From Candidatus Bathyarchaeota archaeon (lineage in GTDB: Archaea; Thermoproteota; Bathyarchaeia; 40CM-2-53-6; RBG-13-38-9), in assembly GCA_030671315.1 (NCBI GenBank), contig DAOUZW010000083.1, positions 1 through 5,855 of the forward strand: a stretch of 5,855 nt of DNA. The letters are read 5' to 3'. The position numbers and the translations under genes were made by a program. The notes under the pieces were generated by a model. That model saw nothing but the letters and a program-made list of their open reading frames with translations. It was not told where the DNA came from and searched no databases. Of the stretch, positions 1 through 4,858 are shown one piece after another (position 1 is the stretch's first letter; every line of letters begins with the position of its first letter).

Positions 1-36
1 AAATAGGAATTAGGTTGAAATCTGAATCTTAGGAAT

Positions 37-225
37 TTGAAGGGATCTATATTGGCACGTCAAAGTAGAGGAAGCATGTTTGCAACAAAGGACGGAAGAT
101 ATTTCGTATATTTACCCAAGGATCTAGTGGAAGACACAGCCTTCCCATTTCCACCAAAATCTTCTGTTCATGTCAAAGTACATTTCAAAGCTGGAAAGAA
201 AGAGCTAATTATAGAAGAAGCCTAA
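37..225 (+). CDS. Small AbrB/SpoVT-like protein, possible DNA-binding or antitoxin-type regulator
   Basis: This encodes a 62-residue basic protein. Residues 20-30 (GRYFVYLPKDL) followed by V44-V48 and the C-terminal LIIEE resemble the strand / 'x-LPK-x-L' / strand / strand pattern of swapped-hairpin AbrB domains, which bind DNA as dimers in transition-state regulators and antitoxins. The FPF segment at 36-38 is a distinctive feature, and I have the impression of similar short archaeal proteins, but I cannot name a family. The frame is closed by a stop at 16-18. I took TTG at 37; TTG at 52 and ATG at 76 are alternatives, and the AGGA at 31-34 is too close to TTG 37 to be a good ribosome site. 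The core from about residue 14 would survive any of these choices. The gene stands alone, with a hairpin and T-run behind it. The CDS is fairly likely; its function is only an inference from the pattern. Confidence 0.6.
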   Translation: MKGSILARQSRGSMFATKDGRYFVYLPKDLVEDTAFPFPPKSSVHVKVHFKAGKKELIIEEA

Positions 226-243
226 TCACATTTTCAATTTCCA

Positions 244-283
244 ATGGCGTGTGCCATACCCAGCATGCGCTGATATTTTTTTT
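244..283 (+). terminator. Hairpin plus eight-T run after the small AbrB-like gene
   Basis: ATGGC (244-248) and GCCAT (253-257) form a perfect 5-bp stem with a GTGT loop. A weaker AGC/GCT pairing (262-264 with 269-271) follows, and then a run of eight T residues at 276-283. Archaeal transcription commonly ends at such T-runs, so this is a plausible end for the transcript of the 37-225 gene. The T-rich stretch could also double as a poor TATA-like element for the structured RNA that begins about 20 bases later. Confidence 0.5.
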
Positions 284-301
284 ACTTTTAGAAATTGTGA
301 T

Positions 302-402
302 TGACGCCGAAGAATCCAGCAACTACTAACGATGAGTAGGGATAACAAATCCCCCTGATGCCGTTTCAGAGGATAACGTGATGAGTGCTGGATCCGGCGT
401 CA
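302..402 (+). ncRNA. Putative structured RNA of unknown class
   Basis: The ends pair without mismatch: 302-309 (TGACGCCG) with 395-402, then an internal loop (AAGA at 310-313 opposite C394), then 314-321 (ATCCAGCA) with 386-393. That is 16 Watson-Crick pairs. The 64-base interior folds as consecutive hairpins: 323-327 with 335-339 (7-base loop AACGATG), 340-343 with 349-352 (loop AACAA), and 355-358 with 366-369 (7-base loop TGCCGTT). AACG in the first loop can pair with CGTT in the last loop. The segment is GC-richer than its flanks, has no convincing ORF, and is followed by TTTTT at 412-416, which favours the plus strand. A GATATTTTTTT stretch at 272-282 sits at roughly the right distance to be a weak TATA element. 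There is no T-arm, so it is not a tRNA, and it does not match the RNase P, SRP, 5S or riboswitch signatures I know. With no plus-strand gene behind it, it looks more like an independent small RNA than a riboswitch. Confidence 0.55.
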
Positions 403-411
403 CTGCATTAC

Positions 412-416
412 TTTTT
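412..416 (+). terminator. T-run after the structured RNA
   Basis: TTTTT starts ten bases after the closing stem of the 302-402 RNA, which fits T-run-dependent archaeal termination. The T-run is itself part of a small inverted repeat (TTTTG 413-417 with CAAAA 423-427), so the spot could also help stop transcripts arriving from the minus-strand gene that ends at 493. Confidence 0.35.
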
Positions 417-492
417 GGTCTTCAAAATTAATAAAGCTATTTGGAAATCACGCTTACCTATTTTCATGCAGTTACGTCCATATGGCAAATAA

Positions 493-1539
493 TTAGAGTG
501 CATTTCTGCTAGAAATTGATTCGATTCCCTCATTGTTTGTAACTTCGTCGATAAAGGCTAATGCATTTTCTAAGGGAACGTCGTCAAGGAAGCCTATTCC
601 AGGTGATATTATGAATCCGCCTTTTCTGCCCATGATGTTTATGACTTGTTTTACAATCTTTTTGATCGTTTCAGGTTCTTTGTGGGGTAAAGTTTCTTGT
701 GTGCTGAAACATCCGAAAAAAGTCAGTTGATTACCAAATTTCTTTTTTAAAGTTGAGAGATCCATGATTTCGGGCTGTACGGGATGTATTGCGTCGATCT
801 TTAACTCTATGAGGTCAGGAATAATTTCTTTAATGTCACCGTCAGAGTGTAGAAATGTGTAGAATCCTACATCTTTGATCTTATCAAAGAGAATTTGTAA
901 ACGGGGCTTAATGAAGTGTCTCCATAGCTTTGGAGATATTAGTAAACCGTTTTGGTGGCCGTAATCGTCGCTCAACCATACACCGTCGATGTTGAGTTTC
1001 TGTATCTTGGTGAGAACTGATAGGTTGTATTGTAGAATCTGATCGAGTAGGTCTTTGACAAATTTTGGATGTTTATACATATCTACTATTAGATTGGTCA
1101 TGCCGCGCATGAAATTGGCCCGCTCATATAGGTCTCCAATCTTTACAAGTTTGAATAATTCACGATTTTCAGAAAGTTCGTTTTCAAGTTCTTTCAATCT
1201 TTCGTTTGGTAAGGGTTCTGGAAAATTGTAATCCTGTAAACTTGGTTTAGTTAATGGATGATGTGTTGGGATCCCTCTGGTGGATCCTACGTTTTCCCAT
1301 CTAACTCCAAAAATGTCAGTGTATTTTCCATCAACAACGTTCTCTGGAATGTTTTTGACGACACTTGTCCAGTGGATGTGATTTCCAAGAAATTGATTCA
1401 GATTATTTGTTTTGAAGTGGAACCTTAATTTTTGTTCTAGATTTGGTGTAAAATTGAGATAGTATGGTATCAGCACTGTTTCTTGATGTTCTAATGTTTC
1501 TTTAACTATCTCTCTTTTCATCATCTTGGGTTCAAGCAT
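493..1539 (-). CDS. UroD-like protein (uroporphyrinogen decarboxylase superfamily, not heme UroD)
   Basis: This 348-residue protein has the PF01208-type pattern seen in the many UroD-fold paralogues: VWLSDDYGHQNGLLISP (187-203), an HSDG motif (H231, D233), DAIHPVQPEIMD (249-260), FFGCFSTQETLP (274-285) and GGFIISPGIGFLDDVPLEN (307-325). The fold is a TIM barrel; relatives include heme UroD and the corrinoid methyltransferases MtaA/MtbA/CmuA. The H-x-C zinc motif of those methyltransferases appears here as H231-S-D233, and the later Cys in the GG-x-I-x-x-P-G segment is replaced by Ile, so canonical zinc-dependent cobamide methyl transfer is doubtful. The N-terminal arginine motif of heme UroD is also not evident. 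It is the last gene of the minus-strand block, 25 bases after the membrane protein gene. ATG at 1539 is used; ATGs at 1524 and 1521 are alternatives and would match where relatives often start. Its substrate is unknown. Confidence 0.85.
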   Translation of the reverse strand: MLEPKMMKREIVKETLEHQETVLIPYYLNFTPNLEQKLRFHFKTNNLNQFLGNHIHWTSVVKNIPENVVDGKYTDIFGVRWENVGSTRGIPTHHPLTKPSLQDYNFPEPLPNERLKELENELSENRELFKLVKIGDLYERANFMRGMTNLIVDMYKHPKFVKDLLDQILQYNLSVLTKIQKLNIDGVWLSDDYGHQNGLLISPKLWRHFIKPRLQILFDKIKDVGFYTFLHSDGDIKEIIPDLIELKIDAIHPVQPEIMDLSTLKKKFGNQLTFFGCFSTQETLPHKEPETIKKIVKQVINIMGRKGGFIISPGIGFLDDVPLENALAFIDEVTNNEGIESISSRNAL

Positions 1540-1561
1540 CGCAGGTGTTAGTTACTTTGAA

Positions 1562-1569
1562 CTTTTAAG
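1562..1569 (-). promoter_or_regulatory. Possible TATA-like box for the UroD-like gene
   Basis: Read on the minus strand, CTTAAAAG is centred about 26 bases before the ATG at 1539, the spacing of a leaderless archaeal transcript. No Shine-Dalgarno sequence precedes that ATG. The box overlaps the stop codon of the preceding gene, so it may instead be chance AT-rich sequence inside an operon. Confidence 0.25.
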
Positions 1570-1903
1570 ATCCATATTTTGTTGCAAGAAAATCTGCTAT
1601 CGCGCCAAAGATTATTCCTGGAAGTATGAAACTGAGTGAGCCAGTTTGAATATAAAGTCCGATACTGATGATGGCTCCTATTAATGCTCCTCGTGAGATC
1701 GAATTTTGAGGATCCTTATTGAAGATCTTAATGGATTCTGAAATTGCTACAACGAAGCCGATGAGTAATCGATTATAGAATATTGTTAGAAGATATTGTA
1801 TAGTTGTCGTAAAACCAGACATTTCAAGATAAGTCCAAGAGATACAAAATAATCCGGATAATGCTCCTATTACAAGTGAGATAATGAGTCTCTTCATTTT
1901 CAT
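1565..1903 (-). CDS. Small multi-pass membrane protein of unknown function
   Basis: This encodes a 112-residue, very hydrophobic protein with a basic N-terminus (MKMKR). Likely membrane helices are at about 5-26, 38-57, 72-87 and 89-106. Y43-N44-R45 precedes the second long hydrophobic run, and a short polar loop (KIFNKDPQNSISR, 59-71) separates the two halves. The two halves each look like a helix pair, and small Gly/Ala residues within the helices (GAL, GAII, GIIFGA) suggest tight packing. I have a vague impression of similar short archaeal membrane proteins but cannot assign a family or activity. It lies between the creatininase-like gene (62 bases upstream) and the UroD-like gene (25 bases downstream), so it may be co-transcribed with them. 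A second in-frame ATG at 1897 is an equally possible start. No Shine-Dalgarno sequence is visible. Confidence 0.7.
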   Translation of the reverse strand: MKMKRLIISLVIGALSGLFCISWTYLEMSGFTTTIQYLLTIFYNRLLIGFVVAISESIKIFNKDPQNSISRGALIGAIISIGLYIQTGSLSFILPGIIFGAIADFLATKYGS

Positions 1904-1936
1904 GATAATTTAGCCACGAATTCTTTTTTGAGTCAG

Positions 1937-1945
1937 TTTATTTAA
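1937..1945 (-). promoter_or_regulatory. Possible TATA box for the membrane protein gene
   Basis: Read on the minus strand the sequence is TTAAATAAA, a good archaeal box, centred about 38 bases before the ATG at 1903. This predicts a start near 1915 and a leader of about 12 bases. It lies in the 62-base gap after the creatininase-like gene. The same 12-base plus-strand string, CAGTTTATTTAA, recurs at 2854-2865 in front of nurA. Confidence 0.35.
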
Positions 1946-1965
1946 GGTGCTTTGTTTTAGACATG

Positions 1966-2748
1966 TTAAACTTTTTTTATTTCTCTTAGCACTTCGCAGA
2001 TCTTCTCTACTAGTGATTCAAGAACCTCTTGACCTAATTCAACTGATGCTTTTGTAGGATCACCAATCACACCAGAATCAGATACGTCATCTATCAACCA
2101 TGAAAACTCAATACCTTTACTCCCAGTAAGCTTGAGATATTTATAGCCTGATTCTTCAGTAAATTTATGTGGTTTCTCTTTGGATGCTTTTTTCATATTA
2201 ACGAGTTCAGGTTTCAAAGCCATCATGAATGATGTCTCAAGTGTGCATGCATGAAAAACGTCGAGTTCTTCCAGTTTGAATCGGTCTAGTGCTTCTTTCA
2301 GAAATGTTTCGGAGTATAGGTAAATTGAGGTGACAAATGCTCCAGTTTCTTCTCTAATCTCTCTCAGTATAGTATTAAGTAGGTTGGTGTTGCCGCCATG
2401 ACCGTTGACGAAAACAATTTTTTTGAAACCATTTTTTACGAGATTTTTACAGATATTACATAGCAGATTTGTGAGAACTTCAGTCTCCAATGACATAGTT
2501 CCAGGTCTTGAAGCATGCTCAGTAGATTTACCAAAAGGTATCTGAGGAAAAACGAGAACAGGAAATTCATTATTGATACGTTCAGCTATTAGTCTGGTAA
2601 CTTCTTGGGATATTATGGAGTCGGTAGCAAGAGGAAGATGCCGTCCATGTTGCTCAATAGATCCTATTGGAATTAGAATTAGTGCTTCCTGTGAAGAGAT
2701 TATATCAACTTTCTCGCTAGTCAATTCGCTAAAAAAGATCTGAGCCAT
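1966..2748 (-). CDS. Creatininase-superfamily amidohydrolase
   Basis: This 260-residue protein has the typical length and motifs of the creatininase family, two-metal enzymes that hydrolyse amide or formamide bonds. PIGSIEQHGRHLPLATD (27-43) supplies metal-ligand candidates E32, H34 and D43. G73-x-x-x-EH-x-x-x-PGT (73-84) follows, then NGHGGN (115-120) with H117, and ETS (171-173) with E171 as the likely last ligand. GVIGDP (227-232) matches the usual C-terminal signature. The family includes creatininase, the archaeal FAPy deformylase ArfB of flavin/F420 synthesis, and MftE; these motifs alone do not choose among them. An oddity is HACTLETS at 166-173, where relatives usually have HAGExETS, so one conserved Gly and one Glu are changed. 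The start is secure: ATG at 2748, with an in-frame stop three codons upstream. It heads a leftward block with the membrane and UroD-like genes and diverges from nurA. Confidence 0.88.
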   Translation of the reverse strand: MAQIFFSELTSEKVDIISSQEALILIPIGSIEQHGRHLPLATDSIISQEVTRLIAERINNEFPVLVFPQIPFGKSTEHASRPGTMSLETEVLTNLLCNICKNLVKNGFKKIVFVNGHGGNTNLLNTILREIREETGAFVTSIYLYSETFLKEALDRFKLEELDVFHACTLETSFMMALKPELVNMKKASKEKPHKFTEESGYKYLKLTGSKGIEFSWLIDDVSDSGVIGDPTKASVELGQEVLESLVEKICEVLREIKKV

Positions 2749-2770
2749 AAATGATCAAAAGACTAACTCA

Positions 2771-2780
2771 TAATATAATC
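2771..2780 (-). promoter_or_regulatory. TATA box of the creatininase-like gene, leaderless spacing
   Basis: Read on the minus strand the sequence is GATTATATTA, centred about 27 bases before the A of the ATG at 2748. That is the standard distance from an archaeal TATA box to the transcription start, so the mRNA probably begins at or next to the start codon. The absence of any Shine-Dalgarno sequence before this ATG agrees. A T-rich stretch (TCTTTTTATT) lies just upstream of the box. Confidence 0.5.
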
Positions 2781-2833
2781 AATAAAAAGATTGGTAAGAG
2801 AACGCTAAAAAAAATAGTAATTTTATACATATG

Positions 2834-2858
2834 AACTGTTGACTTTCATTGTACAGTT
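2834..2858. repeat. Short inverted repeat in the divergent control region, possible operator
   Basis: AACTGT (2834-2839) and ACAGTT (2853-2858) are perfect 6-base inverted arms with a 13-base spacer. The right arm runs into the TATA-like box at 2857-2866, so a dimeric regulator bound here could affect nurA transcription. The octamer CAGTTTAT also occurs at 2854-2861 and 2886-2893, exactly 32 bases apart, about three helical turns. Short AT-rich repeats of this size can arise by chance. Confidence 0.25.
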
Positions 2859-2866
2859 TATTTAAA
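2857..2866 (+). promoter_or_regulatory. Candidate TATA box for nurA-herA
   Basis: TTTATTTAAA matches the archaeal TATA consensus well. It predicts a start near 2888, giving a leader of about 90 bases before the nurA TTG and only about four bases before the ATG of the mini-ORF at 2892. Another plus-strand AT box, TTTTATACAT (2821-2830), lies upstream and is an alternative. Confidence 0.35.
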
Positions 2867-2891
2867 ATAGGATTTTAGAACAAATCAGTTT

Positions 2892-2963
2892 ATGTTTCAT
2901 CAGGAAGTAATGTACATTCTGTCTGGGCAGGTAAGATCTCCAAGTAGAGAGTATAGTGTATAA
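2892..2963 (+). CDS. Possible 23-codon leader ORF before nurA
   Basis: An ATG at 2892 opens a 23-codon frame ending in TAA at 2961-2963, three bases before the AGGTG ribosome site of nurA. The predicted transcript start from the TATA box at 2857-2866 lies only a few bases before this ATG, as for leaderless genes. The peptide begins MFHQEVMYILSG and has a basic second half. A second in-frame ATG is at 2910. It is in a different frame from nurA, so it is not a missed N-terminus. It may be chance; there is no homology that I recognise. Confidence 0.22.
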   Translation: MFHQEVMYILSGQVRSPSREYSV

Positions 2964-2965
2964 AA
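2959..2965 (+). promoter_or_regulatory. TATAAAA box close to the nurA start
   Basis: TATAAAA is a strong-looking box but lies only about 16 bases before the nurA TTG at 2978. Standard spacing would start RNA near 2988, beyond that TTG and just before the in-frame TTG at 2990 (codon 5). It is therefore either a chance match overlapping the ribosome site, or a sign of a leaderless form starting at codon 5. Confidence 0.2.
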
Positions 2966-2970
2966 AGGTG
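2966..2970 (+). promoter_or_regulatory. Ribosome binding site deciding the nurA TTG start
   Basis: AGGTG ends seven bases before the TTG at 2978, a normal archaeal Shine-Dalgarno spacing. An in-frame TAA at 2975-2977 directly abuts the TTG, so the protein cannot begin earlier, and no ATG follows for many codons. Confidence 0.55.
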
Positions 2971-2977
2971 GGAGTAA

Positions 2978-4858
2978 TTGTCTTCAATTTTGAGTAGTCA
3001 TATTAAACGTTTGAGTGATGTTCTTAGAGTCGGAGCTGAGGATCAAATAGAAGAATCAAAAAACAAACTTGAATCTGCAAAAGACCTCTATCAAGGTCTA
3101 CTGTCTGAACTTTTCATTAACGAATTTAGTCTCTCTACAGCTTATGATGCGGCTCTCAAATTGTTTGGTTCTAAGAAAGTGAAATTTGGAGCAGTTGATG
3201 GGTCTCAAGATCAACAATTTGTTTCAGGGTTAGCGGTTTTCTGGGCAGGATCCTATGCTTCAACAGGTACAATAGAATTCAAAGAGAATGAGGATCCAAA
3301 CGTGAATTATGAGACTGGTTTCATAGAACGTGGCCGAGGCTTATCGAGTTGTATACCGATCTATGTTGATAGGATCCATGAAGTGGATCAGATGGTGAAA
3401 GCTTCAAACGGAGAAGCTTTGCCTGGAATGATGACTGTTACAAATAATTTGACGGAACAAGCTGTTGTTGATAACTCAACTATTCCAGGTTGGGTTATGA
3501 CTTTTTCTGAACTTTATCTGGCTTACAAGATGGTTGTTGAAGAGGATGTTAGGATCCTGCTTCTTGACAGATGTCTTTCAGCAATGCATACCGCGCTGAT
3601 GTATGATACTTCTAAGCGTTCAGTGTGGAAGTGTGATGGATCCATTTATGGTTTCGACATAGATGGTATTCCTATAGACGTTAATGAGATGGGTTATGGT
3701 AGACATCATGTTGTGAATTCTGAGCTTTCTACTCCTCCAGCTCGTGGAGATTACGTTAGGTATGCAAGTATATTCCTTCTTGAGAGAATGGGGAAACCGT
3801 TGAAGCTCAAGGAGATATGTGAAGAACTTGGAGTTGAAACAGATGATCGTAAAGAGCGAGTTGAAAAATATCTTAAAAAATCTGTTAATGAAGGTTATCT
3901 ACTAGAGGAGAGAGGAGAATACTCAATCAATCCTAGGTATGCGAATAGTTGGGAGCGCATAAAGAAACTTGTAAAACATTTTGGCAATCAACTATTTGAG
4001 GATCCAACTGGTAATCCTATGCGTATAAAGAAAGGTGATCAAACTCAATGGTTAACAACTCAGGATCTAGCGTTCTTGAGTCTCTACTGTTTCTTCATGA
4101 TTATTGAAGAGTGTTGGGCGAGAAAAGTTCTCCTAGTAGGAATAGCTAAGGATACGACTTCTCGAGATTTCCAAAATCATCTTGTGCCAGTCTGTATTAA
4201 TGCTGGTATATGGAAAGTTGACGAGAATAAATTAACTAACCAATTAAGTACTGATAGAATGCTTCTACAAGCTACGAGCTACTTTAATCACGATAAAATT
4301 CCTGTTCCCTGGTCTCTAATCGAGTATGATGCAGCATTCAGGATGATAGTTCCAGACTTTGATGGGCGTGAAGGCTTTGTTAGTGGAGCTATAGAAAATC
4401 GGATTATTGCTGAACGAATTTTTCTGAAGACATATGTTCAACTTGATCAGGCTAAAAGCGATCCTCAACTTCGCAGTAATGTTCTGCTTACTGACAGGTT
4501 AGTTCATCCTGAATTCGATCAGGAAGAGACTGTTTCTTTCAAACATGAATATGGAGGAGCAATAGAACCAATCAAACCAATACTTCATCGTGACAAGACT
4601 GTTTCGAATAGTTTGCAGAATCTTGTTATGATTATTTTAAGCTCGATGAGGGCTCATAGTATACCTGAAGCGTTTGGACATAACAAAGCTCTATTTATTG
4701 CTGACAAAATTGCGAAAGAGCAACGGTTGAGAATGAGGGGTTTGATGGAGGCGACAGGCCATATGCTAATGAACAATCCTAAGTTACGAAAGTTTACATT
4801 CTATATGCACAGTTTCCGAGATAGGAGAGCTGAGATTGAGCAAACCCGCAGAGGATAA
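2978..4858 (+). CDS. nurA: NurA-like DNA-end nuclease with winged-helix insertion
   Basis: This 626-residue protein carries the NurA pattern. AVDGS (72-76) has the first catalytic Asp candidate, D74; LLLDRCLS (194-201) has D197; GIAKD (388-392) follows. The tail (EAFGHNKALFIADKIA, 564-579) resembles the end of NurA proteins. NurA is a manganese-dependent 5'-3' exonuclease and single-strand endonuclease that works in complex with HerA in archaeal DNA-end resection. Most NurA proteins that I know are about 330-450 residues, so this one is long. The extra length includes a winged-helix-like segment at 262-320: helix ASIFLLERM, helix LKLKEICEELG, a long recognition-type helix 289-306, then the wing LLEERGEYSINP. 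Residues 20-45 may form a helical N-terminal arm. The start is TTG at 2978, fixed by an adjacent in-frame stop. The gene overlaps herA by 23 bases. NurA family assignment is good; biological role in this host is inferred. Confidence 0.8.
   Translation: MSSILSSHIKRLSDVLRVGAEDQIEESKNKLESAKDLYQGLLSELFINEFSLSTAYDAALKLFGSKKVKFGAVDGSQDQQFVSGLAVFWAGSYASTGTIEFKENEDPNVNYETGFIERGRGLSSCIPIYVDRIHEVDQMVKASNGEALPGMMTVTNNLTEQAVVDNSTIPGWVMTFSELYLAYKMVVEEDVRILLLDRCLSAMHTALMYDTSKRSVWKCDGSIYGFDIDGIPIDVNEMGYGRHHVVNSELSTPPARGDYVRYASIFLLERMGKPLKLKEICEELGVETDDRKERVEKYLKKSVNEGYLLEERGEYSINPRYANSWERIKKLVKHFGNQLFEDPTGNPMRIKKGDQTQWLTTQDLAFLSLYCFFMIIEECWARKVLLVGIAKDTTSRDFQNHLVPVCINAGIWKVDENKLTNQLSTDRMLLQATSYFNHDKIPVPWSLIEYDAAFRMIVPDFDGREGFVSGAIENRIIAERIFLKTYVQLDQAKSDPQLRSNVLLTDRLVHPEFDQEETVSFKHEYGGAIEPIKPILHRDKTVSNSLQNLVMIILSSMRAHSIPEAFGHNKALFIADKIAKEQRLRMRGLMEATGHMLMNNPKLRKFTFYMHSFRDRRAEIEQTRRG
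4823..4827 (+). promoter_or_regulatory. Ribosome binding site for the herA TTG start
   Basis: AGGAG ends eight bases before TTG at 4836, well-placed for initiation inside the end of nurA. The herA frame is open back to a TGA at 4770-4772 but has no ATG, GTG or TTG start in that stretch better placed than 4836. The first in-frame ATG comes some 56 codons later, within conserved-looking sequence. Confidence 0.6.

Noticed and set aside
330..362. Fluoride (crcB) riboswitch, prompted by CGATGAG ... CTGATGCC
   Set aside because: The flanking stem and pseudoknot partners of that riboswitch are absent, GAG falls within another helix, and no plus-strand gene follows.
302..402. tRNA or split-tRNA gene
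   Set aside because: Hairpins with 7-base loops are suggestive, but there is no T-loop GTTCRANNC, no D-loop GG, no CCA-adjacent geometry, and the closing stem is 16 bp.
302..402. Miniature inverted-repeat transposable element
   Set aside because: The terminal inverted arms would fit, but no flanking target duplication is visible, and the interior forms further hairpins as an RNA would.
533..730. A 65-codon plus-strand ORF
   Set aside because: It lies wholly antisense to the UroD-like gene, whose motifs are clear, and its translation resembles no protein that I know.
2960..3000. An earlier nurA start by N-terminal extension
   Set aside because: An in-frame TAA at 2975-2977 directly precedes the TTG at 2978.
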